Positions 25,641 through 35,280 of a stretch of 64,000 bases of DNA are shown piece by piece (positions within the stretch are counted from its first letter, which is position 1; the number at the start of each line of letters is the position of its first letter). The notes under the pieces are model-generated. The model was not told the DNA's origin, did not search any database, and saw nothing but the letters and a program-made list of their open reading frames with translations. The position numbers were made by a program, and so were the translations under genes. This DNA comes from Companilactobacillus halodurans (lineage in GTDB: Bacteria > Bacillota > Bacilli > Lactobacillales > Lactobacillaceae): the NCBI RefSeq assembly GCF_009600985.1, contig NZ_VDFP01000013.1, forward strand, positions 16,567 through 80,566, written 5' to 3'.

Positions 25641-26918
25641 ATGAAGACGTTAGAATATTGTCCCAATTGCGGAACCCATTTGGATAAAGAAAATCAGGGT
25701 GGTTTTTGTCCTAATTGTGGATTTAATTTAAAGAAGTACTTGGAAGAAAATGCAGATGAAACTGTAGAAGAGCCTGAACCTACACCGGCACCTAACAATC
25801 CAGAGGCTGAAAAAAAAGTTGAACCGAAAGAACAAGCAGCTGAAAATGTTCAAGAAACTCCACAAGAAAGTCAGCCAGTCGAACAAAGACAACAAGCTTC
25901 TCAACCAACTCAGTCCACTCCACCAGCTCCAAAGCGTAAAAAGGGACACGGTAAGATAATTGCCTTAATAATTTTGATAATCATTTTGATTGGTGGATAT
26001 TTTGTCGGCAATATGTATTACAGTCAAGCTCGACAAACACAATCGCTACAAGATGAGGTTACTAGTGGGACTACTTCAAAAATGAAGGATGCCTTGATTA
26101 ATGAGGACGGCGACCAATTTTCAACTGACCAGATTGGTGCTTTGAAGCGACTTTATTCAAAGAGTAGTTCGGCGATTAAAGATATTGAAGCACAAATTAG
26201 TGAGAATCAATCTAATAATACTTTTTATATCAAACAATCTGGCAAATACTTCTTGCTCTATCCTAAGTATAAAGTTGTGATGAAGACTAAGACCTTGAAT
26301 ATTGATACTAATATCAATAACCCAACTTTCTCAATTGATGGGAAGTCAGTTGCAGCAAGGTCAGCCAATGGCGAGTATCGAATCGATGATATGTCAGCTG
26401 GCGTTTATGACTTGAAAGTTTCAAGCAACAAGAAATCGAATCAGACTAAGTCTAAGCAAATCAGTATTAGTACTGATAATGAAGAGACTGATATTTCAAT
26501 GAATGTTCAAAAGCCTAAGAAGTCGAAGAAGACAACTAAGAAGGCTGATAGTGATAACGAAAAATCCTCAGAAGATTCAGATAACGATTCTGATTCCGAT
26601 ATTGATTCAAATGATGACTCTGACAGTGATTCCGATGAAGATAGTGATGTTGATGATTCTTCAGACGATACTTCAGATGATTCATCGGATGACTCAATTG
26701 TCGGTCAATATAGCGGTGATCCTGATTTGTCGCTTTACTCAGATGGAACTTATGATTTGGGCGACCAAACAGGTACTTATAAGATTGTTGAAAATAATGA
26801 TGGACATGTCAAAATCCAATACAATCGTGATGGCGGCGGTTCAATCACTGAATCTTATGATTACAGCGATGGCGAATTGCATTCATCTAAGTATGACCAA
26901 AGTTGGTATAAAGATTAA
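25641..26918 (+). CDS. Zinc-ribbon, single-pass envelope protein with Asp/Ser-rich stretch
   Basis: 425 residues. The N-terminal zinc ribbon has Cys7, Cys10, Cys23 and Cys26. A Pro/Glu/Gln-rich linker (about 45-100), one membrane helix (about 106-128) and an extracellular part follow, giving a TcaA-like order. Residues about 230-285 form a small PEGA-like beta domain (NPTFSIDGKSV). Residues about 300-350 are almost only Ser, Asp and Glu, like the SD-repeats of wall-anchored adhesins. A C-terminal small beta domain ends the protein. No LPxTG is present. It is third in the operon, 12 nt after the SGNH gene. Role unknown; envelope stress or wall binding is likely. Confidence 0.75.
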   Translation: MKTLEYCPNCGTHLDKENQGGFCPNCGFNLKKYLEENADETVEEPEPTPAPNNPEAEKKVEPKEQAAENVQETPQESQPVEQRQQASQPTQSTPPAPKRKKGHGKIIALIILIIILIGGYFVGNMYYSQARQTQSLQDEVTSGTTSKMKDALINEDGDQFSTDQIGALKRLYSKSSSAIKDIEAQISENQSNNTFYIKQSGKYFLLYPKYKVVMKTKTLNIDTNINNPTFSIDGKSVAARSANGEYRIDDMSAGVYDLKVSSNKKSNQTKSKQISISTDNEETDISMNVQKPKKSKKTTKKADSDNEKSSEDSDNDSDSDIDSNDDSDSDSDEDSDVDDSSDDTSDDSSDDSIVGQYSGDPDLSLYSDGTYDLGDQTGTYKIVENNDGHVKIQYNRDGGGSITESYDYSDGELHSSKYDQSWYKD

Positions 26919-26934
26919 ATAATCCATAAATTCG

Positions 26935-26975
26935 AAAAAGCATACTAATCTGCAAAGGATTAGTATGCTTTTTTT
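26935..26975 (+). terminator. Strong terminator of the zinc-ribbon/SGNH operon
   Basis: Perfect arms AAAAAGCATACTAATC and GATTAGTATGCTTTTT with a seven-base loop and trailing T. Confidence 0.92.
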
Positions 26976-27070
26976 GCTTTATAAAATAAAATTTGGAAAG
27001 ATATAATAATTCAATTGTAAATGATATTATAATGATGAAAGAGGGAGAAATTAATTTGAGGGGTAACGAG

Positions 27071-29299
27071 ATGAAACGTCGGATTATTAGTATTCTATTT
27101 TTTACCATAGCGATATTATTAGCAATTAGGATTGGAGAGATTCCAACTTTAGCTACCGAACAGACTGATGCTTTGAGTGAGGCTCAAGCTGGTTTAAGTT
27201 CTGCTCCTGAAAATTTGGGATTGAATAGTACACAATTTACTGTTGGTGATTTTTCTAATTATAACGGGGCCAAAAATAATGCCTTATTGGAAACTTCAAC
27301 TATGCACACGACTGGAAGTACTTATGATCCTTTGCGGGCAATTCGGATGACCTATTATAAGAACGAACAAGGTGCCATTTGGTCAAATGTTGACGGCGGG
27401 AATTATGTTAATATCAATCAAAAACAGACTTTATCTCTTTGGATGTATTTCGGTGCTGTCAAGCATAAAACTGCAAATGCCAGCTTTGGGGATGGTATGG
27501 CTTTTGTCTTGCAAAATCCCGCTAATGGAGTAGGTTCCTTCGCGCATAATGGCAATTCGATTGGTACCGGTGAGACATTAGGCGTCTGGGGAATTGACAC
27601 GGATACAAGTGTTAAAGATCCTGCAACAATTGCCGCAACAGCCATTCCCAATAGTTGGGCACTCGAGTTTGACACCCATGCTAATAATAATGAAACGACA
27701 AACGATGGCTTTGATGAAGGTATTGATGGACAACATATCGCCTATGCAAATCCTTCTAGCCCAGATACTTATAAAGAAAATTCATATGGCTTTTTAAACC
27801 TTAATCATTATTTCTCCATGAATCATGCCAATGTCCAAAATGTTGATTTACATGATGGATCTTGGCATCATGTGACTATTTCGTGGAATCCTAATACTTA
27901 CAAAATCACTTATAAATTCAATGATAAAAATGTCGATGGTTCAAAAGGTACGAACCCAATAGAGGTTACAACTGATAAGATTCAGGCCACTGAATTTGGT
28001 GGTCATGATGCCCTAAGCACTGGAAAATTACAATGGGGTTTTACTGCAACTAATGGTGAGGCCTATGAACCTAATCTGATAGCCTTTGAATCAATTCCTT
28101 CTTCAGTTGAAGCTGAAGTAACTTCAGATATTAATGATGAGACGCAGAATAAATTGATTCAAACTGACACTAATGATAAAAACGTTAGTTCTGGCGATAA
28201 ATTGGCTATCAATTACCATCTGAAGTACGATAGCGGAAATGATAAGTGGAAAAATGATGTGGCTACTTTGCAATTGCCAAGTGATGTTACCTATATCAAT
28301 GGCAATCAAGAGATTGGTTATATTACTTACGACGACGGTAGCGACGAACCTATCTATGCCAGTGAATTAGATACATCCACTAATACTTTGACGCATACGA
28401 TTGGAAAAGATTTATCCAGCAGCGCACCAACGAAGGCAACTATTACGATTTACGGTATCGCAAATGATGTTACCGCTAACACTAAGGTAGCTTCACAACG
28501 TTCTAAGTTTGAAAGCGACAATTTGATTACGAATGCCGATACGCCTGAATTCACTATCAAAAAAGTCAAACCAATCAATCTTAGTTTGACTCAAAATAAT
28601 ATATCAGTGGGAAATGACCAAGATGCCGGTATTTTAGGTAACGTTACGTACACCGATCAAAGTACCGTCGATAATTCACAAGTTACGGTTCATGCAAAGT
28701 TGAATGGAACAAATTTAGACGATTTCTTGTTGAGTGATAGTACTAATTTGAATAATGCGACAAGTGGCAGTTTAAACTTCAAGATTCCTTCTGCTGAATT
28801 GACTAAAGAAACCAATACTTTGGAAGTTTACGTTGAGGACAGCGATGATAATCAGTCGACCACTTCAACGGTCATTATCACTAAAAAGGGAGGTTTAGCC
28901 TTAGCTGTTGATGATTATTCTTTCGGCAGCATCAACCAGGTGACAGCTTCTTCGTTGATTCCTCGAAAAGGCGTTTGGAACATTTTGGTAAAAGATAGTC
29001 GTAAAAATGGTACGAAGGATGCTTGGAATTTATCCGCTCAAACTTCGGGACTATATTCTGGCAGCAAGCCTTTCAAGGGAAATATCGTTTTTAAAAAATC
29101 TAATGGAATTGAAAATCTTTTGACTGACCAAGGTAAAATACCAATTGCCAATGGCTATAAAACCCAAGATGGTGAGCAGACGACTAATGTTGGCCGTTCG
29201 TGGAATGATTCGGAAGGTCTGATGTTAAAAACTAATGGCGTCAATGCAGTTGGTCAATACTCTGGTGAAATGAACTGGACTTTGTCAGATTCCGTATAA
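27071..29299 (+). CDS. Lectin-like WxL-domain surface protein (copy 2)
   Basis: 742 residues, paralogue of the protein at 18375. The signal peptide starts MKRRIISILFF. The lectin domain (about 55-345) has NQKQTLSLWMYFGAV, GDGMAFVLQNP and NSWALEFDTH. Two middle beta-rich segments follow, then the C-terminal WxL-type domain with AWNLSAQ and GEMNWTLSDSV. The start at 27071 is supported by GAGGGG about 7 nt upstream and by the basic signal peptide; a TTG at 27056 is less likely. It is probably held on peptidoglycan through the WxL domain and may bind glycans through the lectin domain. Ligand unknown. Confidence 0.85.
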   Translation: MKRRIISILFFTIAILLAIRIGEIPTLATEQTDALSEAQAGLSSAPENLGLNSTQFTVGDFSNYNGAKNNALLETSTMHTTGSTYDPLRAIRMTYYKNEQGAIWSNVDGGNYVNINQKQTLSLWMYFGAVKHKTANASFGDGMAFVLQNPANGVGSFAHNGNSIGTGETLGVWGIDTDTSVKDPATIAATAIPNSWALEFDTHANNNETTNDGFDEGIDGQHIAYANPSSPDTYKENSYGFLNLNHYFSMNHANVQNVDLHDGSWHHVTISWNPNTYKITYKFNDKNVDGSKGTNPIEVTTDKIQATEFGGHDALSTGKLQWGFTATNGEAYEPNLIAFESIPSSVEAEVTSDINDETQNKLIQTDTNDKNVSSGDKLAINYHLKYDSGNDKWKNDVATLQLPSDVTYINGNQEIGYITYDDGSDEPIYASELDTSTNTLTHTIGKDLSSSAPTKATITIYGIANDVTANTKVASQRSKFESDNLITNADTPEFTIKKVKPINLSLTQNNISVGNDQDAGILGNVTYTDQSTVDNSQVTVHAKLNGTNLDDFLLSDSTNLNNATSGSLNFKIPSAELTKETNTLEVYVEDSDDNQSTTSTVIITKKGGLALAVDDYSFGSINQVTASSLIPRKGVWNILVKDSRKNGTKDAWNLSAQTSGLYSGSKPFKGNIVFKKSNGIENLLTDQGKIPIANGYKTQDGEQTTNVGRSWNDSEGLMLKTNGVNAVGQYSGEMNWTLSDSV

Positions 29300-29304
29300 A
29301 ACAA

Positions 29305-29353
29305 AAAAAAGCTTGAAAACATAGCATATGAGGGCTTACGTTTTCAGGCTTTT
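29305..29353. terminator. Terminator between lectin gene 2 and the MFS gene
   Basis: AAAAAAGCTTGAAAAC and GTTTTCAGGCTTTTT arms pair well around a 17-base loop. It can serve both converging genes. Confidence 0.78.
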
Positions 29354-29416
29354 TCCGTTGAAAGGGTAATACTACTAGTATTTTTGATTTGAAGCAATTG
29401 TTTTGCTCAAATTCGA

Positions 29417-30580
29417 TTAAGACTTGGCAGCAATAATTTTATTTAATTTTAAGTTGATTACTAAAGCAGCAATAGCAAAAATTGAACTACCAATGCCAAC
29501 AGGTGACAATCCCCAATTGCCGACGATGACAGAGCCGACCGCTGATCCTAGTGAAATCCCAATATTTGAGAAGACGGGATTGAGTGAAGATGCTAAAGTT
29601 ACAGCTTGTGGATAAGAATCCTTAGCCGTGTTTAAAAAGTGAATCTGGATAGGCGAGTTGATGAGATACATGATTACGCCGACCATCAACAAATTGATAA
29701 TGCCAAGATACTTGTTTTGAATAAAGAATGGCAAAATCAAGAAGACGACGATTTCAAATAAGTAAACTTTAGGCATAATTTTCAAACCGCCGTGATCAGA
29801 AATCCGTCCTGATAGTTGGTTGCTGATAAGTGAAGTCACACCGAAAATAACTAAGAATACTGATAAGCTCTTAGCTGGAAATCCGAGAGTGCCATACATT
29901 GGTTGCAAGTATGTGTAAGTTACATAAATTGCCGACATAGCGAAGAATGGCAATAAGATTCCAAAGGAAATCCTCGAATCCTTGAGTAATTCAAATTGAC
30001 TGCGCAAAGGACTAGTTTGTCCCTTGAAGTCTTTTGGCAAAGAAACCATCATCAAAATTAATGTAATGATGCTGACGCCAGTAATCAAGAAAAAAGTAAC
30101 TCTCCAATCAAAGACTGAACTGATAGCCGTACTCAAAGGTACTCCGATAACTGAGGCAATACTGAAGCCGGAGAAAATCCATGATACGACGAATCCCTGT
30201 TTTTCCTTAGGTGCGATTACGCTGGAAAAAGTCATGGATAAAGAAATAATAGCACCAGCCACTGAAGCGGAAATCACTCTTGAAATTACCAGAATAGGAT
30301 AATTTGAAGCAAAACCGCTGAGCGTGTTTCCGAAAATAAAGATAATCGTTAAAACTATAAGAGAATAGTAGCGATTAAAATTACCAATCAGAGAAGTTAT
30401 GATTGGAGTACTAATAGCATAAATAATCCCGAAGGCAGTTACTAGTAGACCAACATTTGCGATTGAAACATGATAGGTTTGGGAGATATTTGAAAGAATC
30501 CCCATAACTAAAAATTCATTATTACCTAGAATAAATGAAAGTAAAACTAGGATAATTGTTTGAGCTTTAAAGTTACGCAT
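29417..30580 (-). CDS. MFS transporter (DHA1-like)
   Basis: 387 residues with about 12 hydrophobic helices and no large loops, the size of 12-TM drug:H+ antiporter-1 proteins. Visible landmarks are the N-terminal LSFILGNNEFLVMGIL, the SRVISASVAGAIISLSMTF helix (motif B-like) and SNQLSGRISDHGGLK (motif A-like) between helices 8 and 9. It resembles YdhP/PbuE/AraJ-type exporters; the substrate cannot be told. It is a single gene that converges with lectin gene 2. Confidence 0.8.
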   Translation of the reverse strand: MRNFKAQTIILVLLSFILGNNEFLVMGILSNISQTYHVSIANVGLLVTAFGIIYAISTPIITSLIGNFNRYYSLIVLTIIFIFGNTLSGFASNYPILVISRVISASVAGAIISLSMTFSSVIAPKEKQGFVVSWIFSGFSIASVIGVPLSTAISSVFDWRVTFFLITGVSIITLILMMVSLPKDFKGQTSPLRSQFELLKDSRISFGILLPFFAMSAIYVTYTYLQPMYGTLGFPAKSLSVFLVIFGVTSLISNQLSGRISDHGGLKIMPKVYLFEIVVFLILPFFIQNKYLGIINLLMVGVIMYLINSPIQIHFLNTAKDSYPQAVTLASSLNPVFSNIGISLGSAVGSVIVGNWGLSPVGIGSSIFAIAALVINLKLNKIIAAKS

Positions 30581-30701
30581 AGTTTGCCCGCTTTCCGAGA
30601 AATTTAATCCCCTTATTTTTTTATAAAATGCTTTATGGCTAAATATTAGCCAATAAGCAAACGAGAACTAATATATCATCAGACAACGACCCAAGTCAAA
30701 G

Positions 30702-30745
30702 AAAAAAGTCCTGCTGAAATTTTTAATAATTCCAGCAGGACTTTT
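30702..30745. terminator. Terminator after the Bax inhibitor-1 gene
   Basis: Arms AAAAAAGTCCTGCTG and CAGCAGGACTTTT around a 16-base loop. It lies directly behind the minus-strand gene at 30753. Confidence 0.88.
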
Positions 30746-30752
30746 AAATTTT

Positions 30753-31451
30753 CTAATTGCTATCGCCAAACAATTGCAAGATACTCAAGAACAAGTTAAT
30801 GAAGTCAAGTACGAGGTTGACTGAAGCAAACAAGGCAATAGCGCCAAGACTTTCAGAACCAGCATTGTTTTGATAAATCCGTTTGATATTTTGTGAATCA
30901 AAAGCAATGTAGAACAAGAAGATAATGATGATTGCGGCACTGATAAACATCATCAATGGAGCACTCTTAAATAAGAAAATATTTAAAGCTTCAACAACGA
31001 TAATTGAAATAAGTCCAATCATCAAAGTTCTGCGCCACTTCGTTAAATCCTTTTTCATTGTGAAACCAACTACTGCGGAAACCACGAAGATAGCTGATGT
31101 CACGGTTAATGTTTGAATAATACTCTTAGCAGAATAAATGTAAAAGATTGGTACACCGATAAACGATAGGGCAAACAAGAATCCTAAATAACTAATAAAA
31201 GTTAAGAAGTATGATCTTGCTGCGAATCTTCCACATAAACTAATGAAGGCGATTGGCACACCAATCATTAAAATCATCGAAATAATTCGGTGATTTGCCA
31301 TGCCTTGGAATAAGGCCATCGAAAGGCCAGTATTCTTGGCAATTGCTTGGGCGCAAATCATCCAAAAGGCAATTCCTAACCCAGTGTAAAGATAAACTAG
31401 GGAAGTGAACTTAGCCAAACCTGCAGATTTTACTTTATCTATAGATTGCAT
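30753..31451 (-). CDS. Bax inhibitor-1/YccA family membrane protein
   Basis: 232 residues with seven hydrophobic helices, the layout of BI-1/YetJ/YbhL proteins. The segments SLCGRFAARSYFLTFISY, TVTSAIFVVSAVVGFTMKKDL and LVLDFINLFLSILQLFGDSN are characteristic; the last carries the conserved acidic residue of the closing helix. Bacterial homologues include pH-sensitive calcium leak channels (YetJ). GAGGAG-type ribosome site before the ATG. Single gene with its own terminator; physiological role is inferred only. Confidence 0.88.
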   Translation of the reverse strand: MQSIDKVKSAGLAKFTSLVYLYTGLGIAFWMICAQAIAKNTGLSMALFQGMANHRIISMILMIGVPIAFISLCGRFAARSYFLTFISYLGFLFALSFIGVPIFYIYSAKSIIQTLTVTSAIFVVSAVVGFTMKKDLTKWRRTLMIGLISIIVVEALNIFLFKSAPLMMFISAAIIIIFLFYIAFDSQNIKRIYQNNAGSESLGAIALFASVNLVLDFINLFLSILQLFGDSN

Positions 31452-31577
31452 TTATATTCCTCCTCATTTTAATATCTAACATTTATTGTACAATATAATA
31501 ACATTTCTCGCCTAATCTTTACCATTAAACGTTTTTTAGTTTATCATCGAAGTGTAACAGAAAGGAGTATCGTATTG

Positions 31578-33764
31578 ATGACAATTCTAGTTGATAAGAA
31601 GAAAAAACTTTTTACGTTGCAAACTAAGAACACTACTTATCAAATGAAAGTAGGAAAATTTGATCATCTTTATCACATTTATTATGGGAAGAGAATTGAC
31701 CATCAAGATTTATCGTATCTAATGTATAACGGACCATCGCATTATGTACCGTACCCTCACGAAGCCAAAAACAGAGTTGGCTCATTGACCTTGTTATCTC
31801 AAGAATATCCAACAGTCGGTACTGGCGATTTAGGTAGCGTTGCCTTAGACTTGGAAAATTACGACGGTACTCGAGTTGTTGATTTGAAATATAAGAACAT
31901 CGAAGTAATCAATGGTAAATATAGTCTTGAAAAATTACCAACATTTTATGCTAATAATGGCGAAGCTCAAACTTTAAAAATTACTTTAGTCGATGATTTG
32001 ACTGGCATCGAAGTTGAATTGTTCTATGGCGTCTTCGGCAATAACGACGTTATTACTAGAGCGGCAAGAATGAGCAATTTAGGCAAGAAACCAATCAAGA
32101 TTCACAAGATGCAATCAATGTCTTTGGATTTAATTTTTGGACAGTACGATTTAGTCCACTTTCATGGACGTTGGGGTGCTGAACGTAATTATGAACGTTT
32201 GCCACTATCGCATAATGTAACAAGTTTTGGTTCTAATTACGGAGTTTCTAGCTCAAAAGAAAATCCCGGGTTCTTGTTGGTTGGCAAGAACACTAATGAA
32301 ACTGACGGTTATTGCTACGGTTTTAATTTGGTTTATAGTGGAAACTTTCGGGCCACTGCTGAACAAGGAGCTTTGGGGCAAAGTCGTGTCACTTTAGGCT
32401 TAGGCGATGACCAATTTTCATGGAAATTAGAGCCGGGTGAACTATTCGAAAGTCCAGAAGCTGTCATGAGTTTCTCAGGTTATGGGATGACGAACTTATC
32501 GCATAATTTCCACGATGTTATTCGTAATAACCTCTGTCGCAGCAAGTATGAAAAAGCTAGACGGCCAGTTTTAGTCAACAACTGGGAAGCTACTGAATTT
32601 GATTTCACTGGCAAGAAGCTTTTGCAGATTGCTAAGGCTGCTAAAGGTATCGGCGCTGACTTGTTCGTAATGGATGACGGCTGGTTCGGCAATCGTTACG
32701 ATGATAATCGAGCTTTGGGCGACTGGTTCGTCAATGAAAAGAAGCTTGGTTGCAGTCTCAATGAATTAGTTAAGAAGATAAACGCTATGGGGCTCGACTT
32801 TGGTATGTGGTTCGAACCGGAAATGATCAGTGAAGATAGTGAACTCTATCGTCACCACCCAGATTGGGCTTTGAACTTCCCACAACGTAAAGCCTTGTTG
32901 GACCGGAATCAACTAGTCCTCGACCTGTCTAGAGAGGAAGTTCGTGATTACTTATTCGAACGTATCTCAGCTGTTTTGGACAGCGCCAATGTTAGCTATA
33001 TCAAGTGGGATATGAATCGTCCCATCACTGATTGGTACTCAAAGAACTTGACTAAGGGCCGTCAAGGCGAATTGCAACACCGTTATATCCTTGGCTTGTA
33101 CGAATTGTTCGGTCGAGTAACGAGAAAGTACCCTGACGTTTTGATTGAAGGCTGTTCAGCTGGCGGTGCTAGATTTGATTTAGGGATGTTATCATATGAA
33201 CCACAAATTTGGACATCTGATAACACTGATCCAATCAATCGTCTTGGCATCCAATACGGAACTAGTTTCTTCTATCCAGTTTCTGCCATGGGTTCACATA
33301 TTTCCGACAGTCCTAATCAACAAAACGGTCGTGTAACGCCATTTTCAACTCGGGCAGCTGTAGCGATGTGTGGAACCTTCGGCTATGAATTGGACATCAC
33401 TAAATTTAGCGACGAGCAAAAAGAACAAGCTAAGAAATACACCAAACTTTATAAGAAAGTCCAAGACATGACGTGTAATGGGGATTATTATCGTTTAGCT
33501 AGTCCATTTGACCGCTCAAATGATTTAGTCGCTTGGCAAGTCGTCTCTAAAGATAAGTCGGAGAGTTTCTTGACTGTTGTAGTCACGAATGTTGTCGCCA
33601 ATGCTTCATTTGTCTACGTTCAATTACGGGGACTCGAGGCATCTGACAATTATGAAGTTAATGGAGAAATTTATTCTGGAGCAGCCTTGATGAATGCTGG
33701 CTTGAAGTTAGGTCGGTTCAAGGGTGATTATCCTTCACAACAAATCTATATTAAAGAAGTTTAA
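31578..33764 (+). CDS. melA: Alpha-galactosidase, GH36
   Basis: 728-residue family 36 glycoside hydrolase with an N-terminal beta-sandwich, central (beta/alpha)8 barrel and C-terminal beta domain. The nucleophile is Asp478 (KWDMNR) and the acid/base is Asp548 (SDNTDP), the same numbering as in Geobacillus AgaA. WEATEFDF, VMDDGWFG and EGCSAGGARFD are substrate-site motifs. The matching numbers support the ATG at 31578 over the adjacent TTG. It splits alpha-1,6-galactosides such as melibiose, raffinose and stachyose; with no signal peptide it acts in the cytoplasm. No sugar transporter lies beside it, and I see no convincing catabolite (cre) site upstream. Confidence 0.95.
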   Translation: MTILVDKKKKLFTLQTKNTTYQMKVGKFDHLYHIYYGKRIDHQDLSYLMYNGPSHYVPYPHEAKNRVGSLTLLSQEYPTVGTGDLGSVALDLENYDGTRVVDLKYKNIEVINGKYSLEKLPTFYANNGEAQTLKITLVDDLTGIEVELFYGVFGNNDVITRAARMSNLGKKPIKIHKMQSMSLDLIFGQYDLVHFHGRWGAERNYERLPLSHNVTSFGSNYGVSSSKENPGFLLVGKNTNETDGYCYGFNLVYSGNFRATAEQGALGQSRVTLGLGDDQFSWKLEPGELFESPEAVMSFSGYGMTNLSHNFHDVIRNNLCRSKYEKARRPVLVNNWEATEFDFTGKKLLQIAKAAKGIGADLFVMDDGWFGNRYDDNRALGDWFVNEKKLGCSLNELVKKINAMGLDFGMWFEPEMISEDSELYRHHPDWALNFPQRKALLDRNQLVLDLSREEVRDYLFERISAVLDSANVSYIKWDMNRPITDWYSKNLTKGRQGELQHRYILGLYELFGRVTRKYPDVLIEGCSAGGARFDLGMLSYEPQIWTSDNTDPINRLGIQYGTSFFYPVSAMGSHISDSPNQQNGRVTPFSTRAAVAMCGTFGYELDITKFSDEQKEQAKKYTKLYKKVQDMTCNGDYYRLASPFDRSNDLVAWQVVSKDKSESFLTVVVTNVVANASFVYVQLRGLEASDNYEVNGEIYSGAALMNAGLKLGRFKGDYPSQQIYIKEV

Positions 33765-33797
33765 ATTTGAAGATAGCTGGACCACAGTTGTTCAGCG

Positions 33798-33838
33798 AAT
33801 AGATCTAGCAGTCAATTCTGATGCTAGGTCTATTTTTT
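33798..33838 (+). terminator. Terminator after the alpha-galactosidase gene
   Basis: AATAGATCTAGCA and TGCTAGGTCTATT arms with one wobble, followed by a T-run. Confidence 0.85.
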
Positions 33839-33933
33839 ACCACTTGGGATTTTAGTTTGACCGCTTAGGCAAATAAGCTATACAGAGTTACTGGAATGTG
33901 GTGTAATACTTTTAACGAAAGGTGGCGTTGGTC

Positions 33934-34386
33934 GTGAAAATCAGGTTGGATATTTCTGCAGGATATCCCGAAAAAGAAATAGTTATCAAAGCTAATAAAA
34001 AAGATGCTGAAGTGGATGAAATAGTTAATACTTTGCAAAATATCGCGAGTAAATTCAATCAGCTGACTGGATTTATTGGTGAGACAGCTTATTCTTTGGA
34101 ATTAAAGGATATTCTGTTCTTTGAAACCAATGATCGTAATGTTTATGCGCACACGATCGACAATGCCTTTTTGATTCACTATCGTTTGTACGAATTGGAG
34201 GAGAACCTGCCAGATAACTTTTTGCGAGTTTCAAAATCTTCTATTTTAAATGTAGATGAAATCTTGTCCTTAACCAGTTCAGTGACTGGGAATCTGATAC
34301 ATTTTAAAAATACGTACAAGACGCTTTATGTTTCGCGAAGATTTTTAAAAAATTTGAAAAATAAATTAAATCGAAAGAGGGTTTAA
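33934..34386 (+). CDS. LytTR-domain DNA-binding regulator
   Basis: 150-residue protein. An N-terminal segment of about 45 residues is followed by a LytTR domain: LELKDILFFETNDRNVYAHT, YRLYELEENLP, FLRVSKSSILNVDEI and LYVSRRFLKNLKNKL are typical. There is no receiver domain, so it is the stand-alone type that usually pairs with a membrane protein. GTG at 33934 is chosen because AAAGGTGG lies 8 nt upstream; GTG at 33922 is within that ribosome site. It is followed 2 nt later by a LiaF-like membrane-protein gene, probably the sensor or target. Confidence 0.82.
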   Translation: MKIRLDISAGYPEKEIVIKANKKDAEVDEIVNTLQNIASKFNQLTGFIGETAYSLELKDILFFETNDRNVYAHTIDNAFLIHYRLYELEENLPDNFLRVSKSSILNVDEILSLTSSVTGNLIHFKNTYKTLYVSRRFLKNLKNKLNRKRV

Positions 34387-34388
34387 AG

Positions 34389-35123
34389 ATGAGAAATAGA
34401 AGTCGAATCTTTTGGGGTTTATTTCTACTAGTAAGTGCAGCTATTTTAATCGTCAGCCAGTTGCATTTATTGACCTACACATTTACTTTTTGGACGATTG
34501 TCGCAACCATTATTTTGGTAGCGTTCTTGATTAAGAGTCTGACGTATTTTTCCGTTTCTGGAACAGTCTTCTCCCTAGCGTTTTTAGCAATTCTTTATGC
34601 TAAACCATTAGGAATCGCTAGTTTGAGTGCTTGGACGATTCTTGGTGCCGCATTACTGATTTCAATTGGATTGTCGCTGATTTTTCGCCCTTTTTTAGCT
34701 AGGCACCGCCCCTGGATGAAAAAAATTTATAAGTATAAATATCAATGGAACGGCAAAGGTGATTTTAACTCCGATGTAAAAACAGTCGATGACCCCGATG
34801 TTGAAGTGGATGTCAAAATGGGCAATAGCACGCGATATGTGGAATCAAATGACTTTAAGAGTGCTGATATCAATGTCGAAATGGGCAACGCTAAAATTTA
34901 TTTTGAACACGTCAACGTCCAAGATACAGCAGTTATCAACGTCAACGTTTCCTTAGGTGCAGCCGAGTTATACGTACCGCGTGATTGGAATATCATCAAT
35001 GGACTGGATAATAATTTGAGCAATATCTCCGAAAATGGTGTTAGAAAAGTTGATGTTGATAGTCCTAATGTTACTGTGCAGGGATTGGTTTCCTTGGCTA
35101 ATTTGAAGATTACTTATATTTAA
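34389..35123 (+). CDS. LiaF-like membrane protein
   Basis: 244 residues. Four hydrophobic helices in the first 110 residues form a LiaI/LiaF-type membrane part, followed by an Arg/His/Lys-rich turn. The C-terminal soluble beta-helix domain (about 130-244) has repeats such as VEVDVKMGNSTRYVES and VNVSLGAAELYVPRDWNI. That domain is the LiaF/YvqF cell-wall-antibiotic-response domain. In other Firmicutes LiaF restrains the LiaSR system. Here the partner is a LytTR regulator in the same operon, so a role in envelope stress sensing is inferred. Confidence 0.82.
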   Translation: MRNRSRIFWGLFLLVSAAILIVSQLHLLTYTFTFWTIVATIILVAFLIKSLTYFSVSGTVFSLAFLAILYAKPLGIASLSAWTILGAALLISIGLSLIFRPFLARHRPWMKKIYKYKYQWNGKGDFNSDVKTVDDPDVEVDVKMGNSTRYVESNDFKSADINVEMGNAKIYFEHVNVQDTAVINVNVSLGAAELYVPRDWNIINGLDNNLSNISENGVRKVDVDSPNVTVQGLVSLANLKITYI

Positions 35124-35280
35124 TGGTAGGAAATTTCCTCTTTGATGTCCCTTTTGAGATATTTTAGGGGAATTTTTAAATTTATAATTGCTAGATTTTG
35201 TTGCTAGTTTTTTTAGAATAATAGATAATTCATTTATCATCAAACTATTCAAAAACATCTAGTAAAGGAAAATAAGTCAG

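Noticed and set aside
26503..26922. 139-codon frame rich in Ile, Leu and Met over the SD-repeat region
   Set aside because: It is a frame-shifted reading of the Asp/Ser codons of the real gene and starts without a ribosome site.
31501..31577. Catabolite-responsive element before the alpha-galactosidase gene
   Set aside because: The segment with AAACG does not fit the cre consensus at enough positions.
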